Below are positions 46,823-56,638 of a stretch of DNA of 64,000 nucleotides, one piece after another. Origin of the DNA: Cognatishimia sp. 1_MG-2023. Its GTDB lineage: Bacteria; Pseudomonadota; Alphaproteobacteria; Rhodobacterales; Rhodobacteraceae. The stretch is from assembly GCF_030548175.1 (NCBI RefSeq), contig NZ_JAUORX010000005.1, positions 62,001 to 126,000 of the forward strand, given 5' to 3'. The position numbers were made by a program, and so were the translations under genes. Position 1 is the first letter of the stretch, and each line of letters begins with the position of its first letter. The notes below the pieces were generated by a model. That model had not been told where the DNA came from. It was given only the letters and a program-made list of their open reading frames with translations, and did not search any database.

Positions 46823-47467
46823 ATGAAACGCATCTGTTTTATCGGCGCCTCAACGACCGAGGGCATGGGCGATCCTACTGGCCTCGGTTGGCCCGGGCGA
46901 TTAAGCGCGGTAAAGCAGGGGCGCGTTGTATCCTACAACCTTGGCATCCGTGGACAGACGGTCGTTCAAATTGAACGCCGCGCTGTCCCCGAAATCACAG
47001 CCCGCATCACCAGCTACGACCAAGGCGTCATTGTACTGGGATGTCCGTTGAACGAGCTACCACGTAATGCTGTGGGCGACGCATTTATCGAAATAGCACC
47101 AGCTCTTCGTCGCTACGAAAAGCTGGTATTATCCCTCAAAGACATCGCGCCAGTGATCGTCGTTGGCCCTCCACCTGTCGCCGAAGCCAAACTACCTTTC
47201 TTCTCCGAAGTTGCAGGGCAGGATTACTATTTCAAAAACACAGACATCGCCGCCCATGATGCGACGATGAGAGACCTTTGTCTGTCTTGCGGGGTTACCT
47301 ACATTTCGGTGTTTCAACACCTGTCAAAGGATGTTGAATACCTCGCTGGCTTAAACGTAAATGACGGTCTTCATACCAATGGCAAAGGCTACGCAGCTCA
47401 GGCGGTGTATCTGGACAAACAGGTTGATTTTCAATCGTTTGAGCCAAAGAATTCTAGTCCCGCCTAA
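46823..47467 (+). CDS. SGNH/GDSL-family hydrolase
   Basis: A 214-residue hydrolase-like protein of the SGNH fold. Block I is FIGASTTEGMGD (nucleophile Ser), the glycine/asparagine region is NLGIRGQTV and LGCPLNEL, and block V is NVNDGLHTNGKGY with Asp and His of the triad. It probably cleaves an ester or acetyl group; the substrate is unknown. No signal peptide is visible, so it is probably cytoplasmic. It begins 13 bases after the deacetylase-like gene, suggesting cotranscription. Confidence 0.85.
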   Translation: MKRICFIGASTTEGMGDPTGLGWPGRLSAVKQGRVVSYNLGIRGQTVVQIERRAVPEITARITSYDQGVIVLGCPLNELPRNAVGDAFIEIAPALRRYEKLVLSLKDIAPVIVVGPPPVAEAKLPFFSEVAGQDYYFKNTDIAAHDATMRDLCLSCGVTYISVFQHLSKDVEYLAGLNVNDGLHTNGKGYAAQAVYLDKQVDFQSFEPKNSSPA

Positions 47468-47566
47468 GGCCCGACTTGTCGCAAAATGTGACTTCAGCGA
47501 CACAATATTCCCCAACTGAATACCACGTCATAAAAAAACTTGCGTAAAGTCTCACGTTGGGACCAG

Positions 47567-47590
47567 ATATCCACAATTACCTGTGGATAA
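47567..47590. promoter_or_regulatory. Paired inverted DnaA boxes
   Basis: A perfect DnaA box TGTGGATAA (47582-47590) faces an ATATCCACA with one mismatch (47567-47575); together they form an 8-bp inverted repeat (tatccaca-N6-tgtggata). Function here is not known; control of the next gene is possible. Confidence 0.5.
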
Positions 47591-47594
47591 TTTT

Positions 47595-47610
47595 TTAACC
47601 TCACGTTAAC
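47595..47610 (+). promoter_or_regulatory. CtrA-type site TTAA-N7-TTAAC
   Basis: TTAA-cctcacg-TTAAC matches the full CtrA consensus of alphaproteobacteria exactly. It lies 65 bases before the GTG of the next gene and five bases after a DnaA box. Confidence 0.6.
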
Positions 47611-47674
47611 CTTTTGATATCTGCTCGTCGCCAGCTGCCTTGGTTATTAGACGAAAAAGTTGGAATAATACGCT

Positions 47675-48529
47675 GTGAAGCAATCTGTAATTGAGCTGGA
47701 AGACACCCCGAAAGAAGTCCAAAAATTAAAACGCGAAGTACGCAAGTTGCGCGTAGGCGGCGACTATCTTGACCTTGTCGGCGATCCTATACCGCAGGCG
47801 CTAGAAGGCGAGTATAACGTTGATGAGTTTGACGAGCGTCTGACGCGCGGCATTCAACGTAAATACAAACGTCGCTCTTCGAACATCCAAAGATGCTGGA
47901 ACCGTACGCAGCTGTTCCTACCGGAACTAATGCATCACGACAGCCCCTCGCAGCGCGTTCTTGAAATGTCGACCGCACATGGCGGCATGCTTGAGGTGCT
48001 CCGCCACTTTGGGCACGAGGTGATGGGCAATGACTACGTCAACCTCTTGCGCAGCAAGGGTCACGGCAGCGCGTTGTTTCGCAATCTGAATGACTCGTCC
48101 TTTACCCCAAAGGTGGATGACTTTGGCATCGCACTGCCAGAAGAGGGCGAAGAGCTGGCTGATTGGCCCTACCGCAAGATCATCGAGTCCATCGACATCC
48201 CGATGGCGCTCTTTGATGGTGGCAAAACCCCGTACCCGTTCGAGGATAAATCCTTTGACGTTCTAATGTGCATGCAAGCCATCGAACACTACTGCCACCC
48301 CAAAGATTGGATGAAAGTGGTCGATGAATTTTGCCGCATCACAAACAAAACAATCATCATTTTGCTGAATCCCAAGATGGAAACAATCGCTGGCGAACCC
48401 GGTGACTACGCAGTCGCCTTTGACGAGGCCAGACAAGCCCTGCGGCAATACCGCAAGAACGGATTTGTCTGTAGCTCAAGCCATATGATGTGGGGCGAAA
48501 CGTTGGGCTTTAAGCTGACTGCGCGTTGA
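47675..48529 (+). CDS. SAM-dependent methyltransferase-like protein
   Basis: A 284-residue protein with a class I methyltransferase-like core. The N-terminal 90 residues are basic and helical (KLKREVRKLRVG, RKYKRRSSNIQRCW). Motif I-like VLEMSTAHGGMLEVLRHFGHEVMGND starts near residue 93, and PFEDKSFDVLMCMQAIEHYCHPKDW near 195 resembles the DxFD-hub of SAM methyltransferases. Motif I is not a clean GxGxG. The substrate is unknown; sugar or small molecule methyltransferases look like this. Start is GTG at 47675. Upstream is a gap of 207 bases with DnaA boxes and a CtrA site. Confidence 0.7.
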   Translation: MKQSVIELEDTPKEVQKLKREVRKLRVGGDYLDLVGDPIPQALEGEYNVDEFDERLTRGIQRKYKRRSSNIQRCWNRTQLFLPELMHHDSPSQRVLEMSTAHGGMLEVLRHFGHEVMGNDYVNLLRSKGHGSALFRNLNDSSFTPKVDDFGIALPEEGEELADWPYRKIIESIDIPMALFDGGKTPYPFEDKSFDVLMCMQAIEHYCHPKDWMKVVDEFCRITNKTIIILLNPKMETIAGEPGDYAVAFDEARQALRQYRKNGFVCSSSHMMWGETLGFKLTAR

Positions 48530-48548
48530 ACCAACCGATTAGAAACAA

Positions 48549-48578
48549 AAAAGGCCCGAACCAATGTTCGGGCCTTTT
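48549..48578. terminator. Bidirectional terminator between methyltransferase and trpE
   Basis: aaaaggcccgaac / gttcgggcctttt, a 13-bp perfect stem with a four-base loop, A and T runs on either side; ends both convergent genes. Confidence 0.93.
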
Positions 48579-48581
48579 GCT

Positions 48582-50093
48582 TTAGTCGTTACCGGTTTCA
48601 TCAAACCGCGCGGCGTCTTCTGCGGCGCGCCTGATTGCGTTCGATTTATGAACGGTTTCCATATACTCCGCCTCTGGGTCGCTGTCATAAACAACGCCAC
48701 CACCGGCTTGGATGTATAGCTTTTGATCTTTCACAATCGCCGTGCGCAGGGCGATACACATGTCCATGTCGCCACCGGCACTAAAATAACCAACACCACC
48801 GCCATAGACACCACGTTTTTCCGGCTCCAGCTCGTCGATGATTTCCATCGCGCGCACCTTAGGCGCACCAGAAACCGTGCCCGCTGGCATGCCAGAGAAG
48901 AAGGCGCTTAACGCATCTTGGTCATCGGCCAGTTCACCCACCACGTTGGATACGATATGCATCACATGGCTGTAGCGTTCGATGATGAATTCCTCTGTTG
49001 GCTTCACAGTGCCAATCTTAGAGACCTTGCCTGTGTCATTGCGACCAAGGTCTAGCAACATCAAATGCTCTGCCAGCTCTTTCTTATCCGCCAACAAATC
49101 CGCTTCATTCGCACGATCTTCTTCTGGCGTCGCACCCCTTGGGCGCGTGCCAGCGATTGGACGAATAGTCACCTCATTGCCAAACACCCGCACCAGAATT
49201 TCTGGCGACGCACCAACAACTTGGTATCCGCCAAAGTTGAAATAGAACATGAACGGCGATGGGTTCGTCCGGCGCAAAGAACGATACAATGCAAACGGAG
49301 GCTGCGGGAAATCATGCGTCCAGCGTTGCGATGGCACCACCTGAAAAATATCACCCGCACGGATGTAATCCTTGGCCTTTTCAACAGCCTCTTTGTAGCC
49401 CGACTTGGTAAAGTTGCTAACCGGATCACCCACATCTACTGCATCACCCATCTCGCGCGCCGCTTGTGGCATCGCACGTTCCAGGTCACGCACCGCATCC
49501 ATCACGCGTTCTGCCGCTTGTGCATAGGCCGCGCGCGCAGACAGACCCTCAGTGACCCAAGCAGGGGACACCACAGTTACTTCGCCTTTGACACCGTCCA
49601 ACACAGCCACAACCGAAGGCCGCAACAGGCAGGCATCCGGCAAGCCCAACGGGTCCGGGTTCACATTCGGCAGATGCTCGACCAAACGGATCATGTCATA
49701 ACCCAAGAAACCAAACAGACCAGCCGACGCCTGAGGCAGATCAGCAGGCAAGTCGATCTTGCTTTCTTCGATCAACGCACGCAGGTTCGCCAATGGCTCT
49801 CCTGATTGCGTTTCAAAGGTGTCGGTATCAAACCGTGCTTGGCGATTGATCCGACTCTTTTCACCATGGCATTGCCAGACAAGATCAGGCTTCATCCCAA
49901 TGATGGAATAGCGACCGCGGGTTTCCCCACCAGTCACAGATTCCAACATAAATGCATCGCGTTTCGCACCTGTCAGCTTCAGCATCAAAGACACAGGTGT
50001 GTCCAAGTCAGCCGCCAAACGGGTGTAAACAACTTGGTTCTCGCCAGCCTCATAGGCCGCGCTGAACGTGTCAAAAGACGGGATCAAAGCCAC
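48582..50093 (-). CDS. trpE: Anthranilate synthase component I
   Basis: A 503-residue chorismate-using enzyme that makes anthranilate with TrpG. N-terminal domain LMLKLTGAKRDAFMLESVTGGETRGRYSIIGMKP contains the tryptophan-feedback LLES-like motif (MLESV). The catalytic core holds FQVVPSQRW, FMFYFNFGGYQVVGASPEILV, RPIAGTRPRG and DLGRNDTGKVS. The stop is near the shared terminator. It follows the PpiD-like gene with a 15-base gap, so the two are probably cotranscribed, and there is no room for a trp leader between them. Confidence 0.98.
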   Translation of the reverse strand: MALIPSFDTFSAAYEAGENQVVYTRLAADLDTPVSLMLKLTGAKRDAFMLESVTGGETRGRYSIIGMKPDLVWQCHGEKSRINRQARFDTDTFETQSGEPLANLRALIEESKIDLPADLPQASAGLFGFLGYDMIRLVEHLPNVNPDPLGLPDACLLRPSVVAVLDGVKGEVTVVSPAWVTEGLSARAAYAQAAERVMDAVRDLERAMPQAAREMGDAVDVGDPVSNFTKSGYKEAVEKAKDYIRAGDIFQVVPSQRWTHDFPQPPFALYRSLRRTNPSPFMFYFNFGGYQVVGASPEILVRVFGNEVTIRPIAGTRPRGATPEEDRANEADLLADKKELAEHLMLLDLGRNDTGKVSKIGTVKPTEEFIIERYSHVMHIVSNVVGELADDQDALSAFFSGMPAGTVSGAPKVRAMEIIDELEPEKRGVYGGGVGYFSAGGDMDMCIALRTAIVKDQKLYIQAGGGVVYDSDPEAEYMETVHKSNAIRRAAEDAARFDETGND

Positions 50094-50108
50094 AAGTGAG
50101 CCCTTTGT

Positions 50109-51953
50109 TTACTGTAGTTGCGCGTTGACAGCTGCCAGCGCGTGTTGGTCAATTTCAATATCCGACGTGCTGCGGATATGGTTGGAATAGGCGTTGAAAA
50201 TATCTTGTGCCAATGCCTGAGAAACTTGCTGAGACACCACATTGCGGATGGATGCATTTTCAGTCGACTCAAGGTCAGCCGCATCAATGCTATCAAGCTC
50301 AACAATCAAATACTGCGCATCACCTGGTAGGCTGCGCACTTCGCCCGCGGTCATATCAAACACGATGTCCATCATGCCAGCAGGCGTATTCGGAACAAAG
50401 TCGCCACGGGTCAATTCGCTTTCCTGCACAACATTCAAACCAAGCGTCACAATGTCTGCACCCGCCGCCATTTTCTCAGTCAGCGCCTCTGCCTGTGCTT
50501 TCAACGCGGTTTGCACTTCTGCTGCACGCCATGCCGCTTCGACCTCTGCTTTTGCATCGTCAAATGGGGTAGGGGCCGCTTCAGTGGTGCCATCCAAACG
50601 CAGGGCAAAGATACCGCCGTCGTCCAGTTGCTCGACCTCGGGGAAATCTTCTGCAGTCACGATCTGCGCAACACGACGGAAGTCGTCATAGCCCGCAATC
50701 TCACCTTCAGAGTTGGCGTGGAAATTCACAGACCCCAGTACCAGATCAGATTCCTCTGCTACTTCTTCCAGTGACGCACCGCCTGCCAGTAGGTCATCAA
50801 CTTCATTGATCTGAGCATCAATCACACGACGCGCACGATCCATCGCCAGCGCATCACGCAACATCGGCTCGGCTTCGTCAAAGGAAACAGACTGTGCCGC
50901 CAAAACAGCATTTACACGGAACAACGCCGGACCAAGATCCGTTTGCGCCGGACCAACCACATCGCCGCTTTCCGCACCAAAGATCAACGCGCCGTTGTCG
51001 ACCAAAGACTCTTGGGTAACGTCACCCATATCCACATCTTGCAGCGTCAGGCCACGTGCCTCGACCAATGCTTCAAAGGATGTCTCACCACCAGTAACCT
51101 GCGCCAGAGCCGCAGTAGCGTCTTCAGAGGTGCCAAACACCAAACGCTCAACCAAACGGCGCTCTGGCTGATTAAATTCAGCGTCCCGCGCCTCATACTC
51201 TTTGCGTAGGGCTTCTTCGTCTACGTCGACAGTATCCAGCAACATGGCCGGAGTGATCCAGACATAGGTGATGTCCCGTGTCGCTGGCTGCATGAACGCA
51301 TCAATATTGGCATCGTAATAGGCACGCAAAGCCGCTTCATCAGGTGCTGCGATCTCTGCGTCCAGATTGGCCTCTGTCAATGTCGCAATGGAAAAGCTAC
51401 GACGCTCACCCAAATAGGCCACCAATGCATCTGCATAGCTCTCTGGCATCTCAATGCCGCCAATAACCGCGCTTTGCAGCAAGGTCCGCGCCGCATCTTC
51501 GCGCAGAGAGTTTTCAAATTCTGTTTCCGTCAGGCCAGAGTTTTGCAAAGCAAACCGATAAGATTCACGATCAAACGCGCCACTTAGGTTCTGAAACGCA
51601 GGAATGGTTAGGATTTGATCACGCAGGTTTTCATCCCCCATCGACAATCCAAGACGCTCTGCTTCGCCATCCAAGGCACGTTCTGTGACCAAGCGGCCCA
51701 AAACTTGCTGATCTAGGCCAAATTGCTGCGCTTGAGCAAAGGTAATCCGCTGGCCAGCCTGCTGCTGAATGGCAGACAATTCTTGCTGCACAGCGCGATA
51801 ATATTCATTCACATCAATGGGTTTGCCACTGACGGACCCAACCGTTTGCACAGCGCCACCAAGGTTGGTGATCCCAAAACCACCAAGGCCAAAGATCAAC
51901 AGGCCCATTAGGATCCACATCAAGGTTTTTGAAATCGATTTCTTCTCGGACAT
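50109..51953 (-). CDS. PpiD-like periplasmic peptidyl-prolyl isomerase
   Basis: A 614-residue protein: cytoplasmic tail (MSEKKSISKTL), one membrane anchor (about residues 12-32), then the SurA N-like chaperone domain and a parvulin-like middle region (DMGDVTQESLVDNGALIFGAESGDVVGPAQTDLGPALFRV). It corresponds to PpiD, the inner membrane-anchored chaperone that meets proteins leaving SecYEG. The isomerase motifs are weak, as is usual for PpiD. The start at 51953 is preceded by GGGG; the open frame runs on upstream. trpE follows at 15 bases. Confidence 0.92.
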   Translation of the reverse strand: MSEKKSISKTLMWILMGLLIFGLGGFGITNLGGAVQTVGSVSGKPIDVNEYYRAVQQELSAIQQQAGQRITFAQAQQFGLDQQVLGRLVTERALDGEAERLGLSMGDENLRDQILTIPAFQNLSGAFDRESYRFALQNSGLTETEFENSLREDAARTLLQSAVIGGIEMPESYADALVAYLGERRSFSIATLTEANLDAEIAAPDEAALRAYYDANIDAFMQPATRDITYVWITPAMLLDTVDVDEEALRKEYEARDAEFNQPERRLVERLVFGTSEDATAALAQVTGGETSFEALVEARGLTLQDVDMGDVTQESLVDNGALIFGAESGDVVGPAQTDLGPALFRVNAVLAAQSVSFDEAEPMLRDALAMDRARRVIDAQINEVDDLLAGGASLEEVAEESDLVLGSVNFHANSEGEIAGYDDFRRVAQIVTAEDFPEVEQLDDGGIFALRLDGTTEAAPTPFDDAKAEVEAAWRAAEVQTALKAQAEALTEKMAAGADIVTLGLNVVQESELTRGDFVPNTPAGMMDIVFDMTAGEVRSLPGDAQYLIVELDSIDAADLESTENASIRNVVSQQVSQALAQDIFNAYSNHIRSTSDIEIDQHALAAVNAQLQ

Positions 51954-52125
51954 GGGGCCCCCTAGCTGGCGCAAAATTCTTAGTTGCGGATGTCTACGAC
52001 GCCTCAAGAAGGGGAGCAAGGGGGAAGGGCACCCTTCGCACAGCCGTGACCAAGCGGTCTGCGCAATCCGCAGCCATTTTCTTGGGGTTTCACTCTCGGA
52101 ATTCGTGGATGCGTGGCTGTGTTGG

Positions 52126-53307
52126 TCAGTTCGGCTGGTAGGCTGCCAAACGGTCAAACAGCGCGCCAATCTCTGGGCGGGTCACATTCGCAAAGGCGAT
52201 GCGCAGCTGTTTTTTCCCGTCTTGATCCGCGTCAGGCATAAACATTGTGCCCGGCAGCACCAACACACGCGCTTGCTTCACCAGATCACAGGCCAACTCA
52301 TCCGAGGCCATCTCAAACGGATGCTCAAAATAAGCAAAATAAGCCCCAAGCCCAAGCAGACGCCAACCTTTGTCAGTCAACTTGTGCAGGTTATCCGTAA
52401 TCGCTGCGCGTCGGTCTAGGATGTCCAGCCGCTCTTTGGCCAGCCAATCCCCAAGGTTTTGCATGCCCCACAGCGCGGCCCGCTGACCCAATCGATTTGG
52501 GCAAATCGCAACCGTATCCAGAAACTTTTCTACCTCGGCCATAAAACCGACCCCGCCAACAATCGCACCAACGCGATGTCCGGTCAGTCGGTAGGCTTTG
52601 GAAAAGGAATACAGATGCACCAGCGCATCTGACCAATCGTCATCACCAAACAAATCATGCGGCGCGCCGACCCTAGAATCAAAGTCGCGATAGGTTTCAT
52701 CCACGATCAACCGGATGCCATGTGCTTGGGCCAATTCATAAAACCCTCGCAGCAGCTCTGGCGGATATTCTACACCGGTTGGGTTATTTGGGCTAACCAA
52801 CACAATCGCGCGCGTGCGCTCGGTGATCAGCGCGGCAGCCCCTTCTACAGAGGGCAGCATGCCATCACCAACAGACAAAGCAACCGCCGTTACCCCCTGC
52901 ATATCCAACCACATTTTGTGATTGAAATACCATGGAGTTGGCAGAATAACCTCATCGCCTTCGCCAGCTAGGCTAGCTATGGTCGCAGCAAATGCCTGAT
53001 TGCAACCCGCCGTAATCCCAACCTGCTCGGGTACAATTACACCGCCATAAGCGGCTGACCACTGGCTGGCGATCTCTTGTCGTAAAGCATCGTCACCCAA
53101 CACAGCACCGTACAAATGCGCTGTGTCATCATGCAAAGCAACCTCAGCAATATGGGCCCGCAACGCCTGTGGCGGAGGGTCCAACGGCGCAGCTTGGCTG
53201 ACATTCAACAGTGGAGTTTCCGGGGTAAACTGTACCCCATCTAACCACCGCCGCGCTTCCATGACCGGAGGCGAAAAAGTAGCAGCCGTGCGCGACGTCA
53301 ATGTCAT
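52126..53307 (-). CDS. Class I/II aminotransferase
   Basis: A 393-residue PLP enzyme of the aspartate aminotransferase fold. The PLP lysine is in LYSFSKAYRLTGHRVG (about residue 236), with SPNNPTGVEYP and VDETYRDF segments and RIAFANVTRPEI near the end. The N-terminal MEARRWLDGVQ differs from typical aspartate aminotransferase. Substrate unknown; such proteins transaminate aromatic or other amino acids. It stands between the PpiD-like gene and gpt, with a 33-base gap to gpt. Confidence 0.9.
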   Translation of the reverse strand: MTLTSRTAATFSPPVMEARRWLDGVQFTPETPLLNVSQAAPLDPPPQALRAHIAEVALHDDTAHLYGAVLGDDALRQEIASQWSAAYGGVIVPEQVGITAGCNQAFAATIASLAGEGDEVILPTPWYFNHKMWLDMQGVTAVALSVGDGMLPSVEGAAALITERTRAIVLVSPNNPTGVEYPPELLRGFYELAQAHGIRLIVDETYRDFDSRVGAPHDLFGDDDWSDALVHLYSFSKAYRLTGHRVGAIVGGVGFMAEVEKFLDTVAICPNRLGQRAALWGMQNLGDWLAKERLDILDRRAAITDNLHKLTDKGWRLLGLGAYFAYFEHPFEMASDELACDLVKQARVLVLPGTMFMPDADQDGKKQLRIAFANVTRPEIGALFDRLAAYQPN

Positions 53308-53340
53308 ATCAAACCAATCGAAAGTGAACGAGGAGCGGAA

Positions 53341-53847
53341 TCAATCAGACCCGCGATAGGGCTGCACATACTGCAAGGCCATATCCCAAGGGAAGAAGAT
53401 CCAGGTGTCCTGCGACACTTCGGTAATAAAACTATCTACCTGCGCGCGGCCCTTAGGTTTTGCATAGACAGTCGCAAAATGCGCTTTTGGATACATCTGG
53501 CGCACCAGTTCCAGCGTTTTGCCGCTATCAACCAGATCGTCGATGATCAGTACGCCTTCGCCATCTGCGCCCATGATTTCAGCGTCAGGGGATTTCAAAA
53601 CCTTCGCTTCGCCGCGGTCTTGGTTGGAATAGGATTTCACGCTGATGGTATCGACCACCCGCACATCTAATTCACGTGCGATAATCATCGCCGGGGCCAT
53701 GCCGCCACGTGTGATGGCAACAATGGCCTTCCAAGCTCCGTCATCGGGGCCTTGCCCGTCCAAACGCCAAGCCAAAGCACGGGAATCACGGTGGATTTGA
53801 TCCCAACTGATGTGAAAGCCCTTTTCGTGGGGCAGACGATCATTCAT
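53341..53847 (-). CDS. gpt: Xanthine phosphoribosyltransferase
   Basis: A 168-residue purine salvage enzyme that joins xanthine or guanine with PRPP. The PRPP-binding motif is [18 protein letters not shown] (about residue 103-120), with the [17 protein letters not shown] loop and [12 protein letters not shown] near the end. The length is typical of bacterial Gpt (about 150-170). It lies between a LysE exporter and an aminotransferase on the minus strand, close spacing (14 bases to the LysE gene). Confidence 0.95.
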   Translation of the reverse strand: MNDRLPHEKGFHISWDQIHRDSRALAWRLDGQGPDDGAWKAIVAITRGGMAPAMIIARELDVRVVDTISVKSYSNQDRGEAKVLKSPDAEIMGADGEGVLIIDDLVDSGKTLELVRQMYPKAHFATVYAKPKGRAQVDSFITEVSQDTWIFFPWDMALQYVQPYRGSD

Positions 53848-53861
53848 CGGATGTCCTTTCG

Positions 53862-54473
53862 TTAAGAACGGTCAAGCAGCAAACGTAACCCCAGTGCGCC
53901 CAACACGGCTGCGGCGATCCGGTCCAGAACCGGCTTCAGTCGCAGATACCCATCGCGTGCAGGCGCAGTCGAGAGCAAGAGGGCAAAACCTGTATAGCAA
54001 ATCAGCTCGACCGCAAGATGGTTTGCAACAACAAAGGCTTTTTCAGCCAACGTAATATCACGCGGGAAAATCACCAAAAGCACTGCAGAAGCAAAAAGAA
54101 CCGACTTAGGATTGGCCAAATTAACCGCCATCCCATTCAAAAAGGCCTGCCGCCGCGGCATGGCATCACCATTGGTATCCAGCGGCGTCCGCGCATTGCG
54201 CCACATGCCAACAGCGATCCAAATCAAATAGATAGCACCCGCAATTTTCATCGCCAAATAGGCCCAAGGAAACACCGCAAAGATGCCGTCCAATCCCAAA
54301 AGTGCCAAAGTTGTCCAACATGCCGCCATCACACCCAGCCCGACACCGGTCGTGATCCCTTGGCGCAATCCGCCAGTGAGTGTGGCGCGCACGGAAAACA
54401 ACATCGCAGGGCCGGGGCTGGCGATGGCCGCCAGTAAGGTCAGGTTAAACGCAATAATATGGGTCAATTCCAT
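53862..54473 (-). CDS. LysE-family amino acid exporter
   Basis: A 203-residue membrane protein of the LysE/RhtB family with about six membrane segments. The conserved N-terminal motif [40 protein letters not shown] (residues about 8-48) is clear. LysE members export amino acids or related solutes; the substrate cannot be read from the sequence. A second LysE gene lies upstream with an 18-base gap; these are most likely one operon with fabI and gpt. Confidence 0.9.
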   Translation of the reverse strand: MELTHIIAFNLTLLAAIASPGPAMLFSVRATLTGGLRQGITTGVGLGVMAACWTTLALLGLDGIFAVFPWAYLAMKIAGAIYLIWIAVGMWRNARTPLDTNGDAMPRRQAFLNGMAVNLANPKSVLFASAVLLVIFPRDITLAEKAFVVANHLAVELICYTGFALLLSTAPARDGYLRLKPVLDRIAAAVLGALGLRLLLDRS

Positions 54474-54491
54474 GGGGTACTCTTCCGCAAA

Positions 54492-55106
54492 TTAAGTCGC
54501 GGCGATCTTTAATCCCAAAACGGCCAATGCGCCGCCAAAGACTCTGTCAAAGACGCCTTTTAAATTGGTATAGCCCTTGCGGGTTTTCTCAAACGAGAAA
54601 ATACGGACAACGGCGATATTCCAAAGCATTTCGCCGATGAATATCAAGACCAAGAGGGCACAGAGCATCCACAACGGTGCAGTATCCGGCACGGTTCCCG
54701 CAAATACAGCACCAAAAAAGATCGGGCCCTTGGGATTTGAAAGCTGCGTAAATACACCCAGCTTAAAGGCCCCAAATTTACTGCGTGGCGCAACAGAAGT
54801 ATCCGCCGCTTCCATCGGTTCATCCGCATGGCGCCACATCTTATAAGCCAAATAGCAAAGATACAGCGCACCCAGCCATTTCATGGCAATCAATAGGGCA
54901 GGCGCGTAGTCAAACAGGATCGACAGACCAAACAAAGCGGTCGTCGCCCAAAACACCGCACCCGCACCAATACCCGCCGCCAAAGCAGCGCCTGTCGCAA
55001 GACCTTCGCGTAAACCAATACGAGCCGACATTAAAACTGCCGGCCCGGGTGTCATTGCGGCGGCCAGGCATAAAAGCCAGGACGCCAAAAATGTAGTTAG
55101 TGTCAC
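54492..55106 (-). CDS. LysE-family amino acid exporter
   Basis: A 204-residue LysE/RhtB membrane protein. Conserved N-terminal segment LLCLAAAMTPGPAVLMSARIGLREGLATGAALAAGIGAG. It is distinct from its neighbour by about half the residues yet has the same plan, so the pair likely arose by old duplication. Substrate not known. It overlaps the end of fabI by four bases, which indicates cotranscription with fabI. Confidence 0.9.
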   Translation of the reverse strand: MTLTTFLASWLLCLAAAMTPGPAVLMSARIGLREGLATGAALAAGIGAGAVFWATTALFGLSILFDYAPALLIAMKWLGALYLCYLAYKMWRHADEPMEAADTSVAPRSKFGAFKLGVFTQLSNPKGPIFFGAVFAGTVPDTAPLWMLCALLVLIFIGEMLWNIAVVRIFSFEKTRKGYTNLKGVFDRVFGGALAVLGLKIAAT

Positions 55107-55921
55107 TTCTTACCTGTCACAACATCGATATCAGGCGCATCAACCGCCTTCATGCCAACAACATGGTAACCTGCGTCTACGTGCAGGTTTTCACCTGTCA
55201 CACCAGAACCCAAGTCAGACAGTAGATACAAAGCAGAGTTGCCCACATCTTCGATGGTCACGTTACGACGCAGCGGAGAGTTCAACTCGTTCCATTTCAT
55301 GATGTAACGGAAATCGCCAATACCAGATGCCGCCAAAGTCTTGATTGGGCCCGCAGAAATCGCGTTCACGCGAATACCGTCTTTGCCCAGATCTTCGGCC
55401 AGATACTTAACAGAGGCTTCCAACGCCGCCTTCGCAACACCCATCACGTTGTAATGCGGCATAACTTGCTCCGCACCGTAATAGGTCAGCGTCAGCGCAG
55501 AACCGCCATCTTTCATCAGCTTTTCAGCATGCTGCATGACAGTGGTGAAGCTGTAGCAGGACACATCCATCGTCATCAGGAAGTTATCGCGGCTTGTGTC
55601 CACGTAACGGCCACGCAGCTCGTTCTTGTCCGAGAAACCAATGGCGTGAACGATAAAGTCCAACTTGCCCCATTTCTCTTCGATCACGGCGAACGCCGCA
55701 GCAACAGAATCCGGATCAGACACATCGCAATCAATCAGCGTGTCGACATTCAACTGTTCTGCCAGTGGCACAACACGTTTCTTGAACGCATCTCCCATAT
55801 AAGAGAACGCAAGCTCTGCGCCCGCATCGGCACAAGCCTTTGCAATACCCCAAGCAATGGATTTGTCATTGGCCAAGCCCATGATCAAACCACGTTTTCC
55901 AGCCATTAGATTATTTGACAT
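55103..55921 (-). CDS. fabI: Enoyl-[acyl-carrier-protein] reductase
   Basis: A 272-residue NADH enzyme for the last step of fatty acid elongation. Features: KRGLIMGLANDKSIAWGIAKACADAGAELAFSY at residues about 8-40 (FabI-specific NAD site), and the catalytic YYGAEQVMPHYNVMGVAKAAL with the Tyr-x6-Lys pair. It belongs to the FabI type that is sensitive to triclosan-like inhibitors. The start at 55921 is preceded by no very strong site; family N-terminus supports it. pdxH is divergent across about 110 bases. Confidence 0.97.
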   Translation of the reverse strand: MSNNLMAGKRGLIMGLANDKSIAWGIAKACADAGAELAFSYMGDAFKKRVVPLAEQLNVDTLIDCDVSDPDSVAAAFAVIEEKWGKLDFIVHAIGFSDKNELRGRYVDTSRDNFLMTMDVSCYSFTTVMQHAEKLMKDGGSALTLTYYGAEQVMPHYNVMGVAKAALEASVKYLAEDLGKDGIRVNAISAGPIKTLAASGIGDFRYIMKWNELNSPLRRNVTIEDVGNSALYLLSDLGSGVTGENLHVDAGYHVVGMKAVDAPDIDVVTGKK

Positions 55922-56032
55922 TTGGACAACTCCGTCCCTTATTCCCTTTAAAGGCACCTTTAGGCGATCGGCCCACCTGCATCAAGTGCAGTGAGCGCCA
56001 CCATAAGCCCGCAATGGCATCGGAGAGACACC

Positions 56033-56638
56033 ATGTACGAAAGAACCGGAATTTTCGCAGGCGATGATCCCTTCCAGATAACCCGCTCCTGGTTGGCCGA
56101 GGCTGAGAAAACCGAACCAAACGATCCCAATGCCATCGCTTTGTCGACGGTAGACGCAGATGGCATGCCAAATGCCCGCATGGTTCTTCTGAAAGACATC
56201 GAAGATGCAGCTTTCGTCTTTTATACCAACTATGGCTCCGCCAAAGCGCAGGAAATCACCCAAGGGGGCAAAGCTGCCTTTGTCATGCATTGGAAATCTT
56301 TGCGCCGCCAAGTGCGTGTACGCGGAACAGTCACACGCGAAGAGGGGCCTCAAGCGGACGAATACTATGCCTCTCGCTCTCTCAAAAGCCGTTTAGGCGC
56401 TTGGGCCAGTGATCAGTCGCAACCACTCGAATCTCGTGCTAAACTCATGGCAAAGGTGGCAAAGATCACTGCTACTCACGGTGTAGCGCCCTCCAGACCT
56501 CCGTTTTGGGGTGGTTTTCGCATCGTGCCCACCGAAATCGAGTTTTGGGCCGATGGCGACTATCGCCTGCATGATCGCTTCGTCTGGCGACGCACAAACC
56601 CTTCTGAAGCTTGGGAAACTATACGTTTGAACCCTTGA
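56033..56638 (+). CDS. pdxH: Pyridoxamine 5'-phosphate oxidase
   Basis: A 201-residue FMN enzyme that makes pyridoxal 5'-phosphate. Motifs: [75 protein letters not shown] and [10 protein letters not shown], all family hallmarks. The start at 56033 follows CGGAGAGA. It is divergent from fabI. Length is typical (about 200-220). Next gene is the double cold-shock protein after 123 bases. Confidence 0.97.
   Translation: MYERTGIFAGDDPFQITRSWLAEAEKTEPNDPNAIALSTVDADGMPNARMVLLKDIEDAAFVFYTNYGSAKAQEITQGGKAAFVMHWKSLRRQVRVRGTVTREEGPQADEYYASRSLKSRLGAWASDQSQPLESRAKLMAKVAKITATHGVAPSRPPFWGGFRIVPTEIEFWADGDYRLHDRFVWRRTNPSEAWETIRLNP

Noticed and set aside
48582-50108. Classic trp attenuator directly before trpE
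   Set aside because: Only 15 bases separate the PpiD-like gene from trpE, too short for a leader peptide and terminator.
51954-52125. 27-codon frame before the PpiD-like gene as a trp leader for the ppiD-trpE unit
   Set aside because: It has no Trp codon and no terminator follows.
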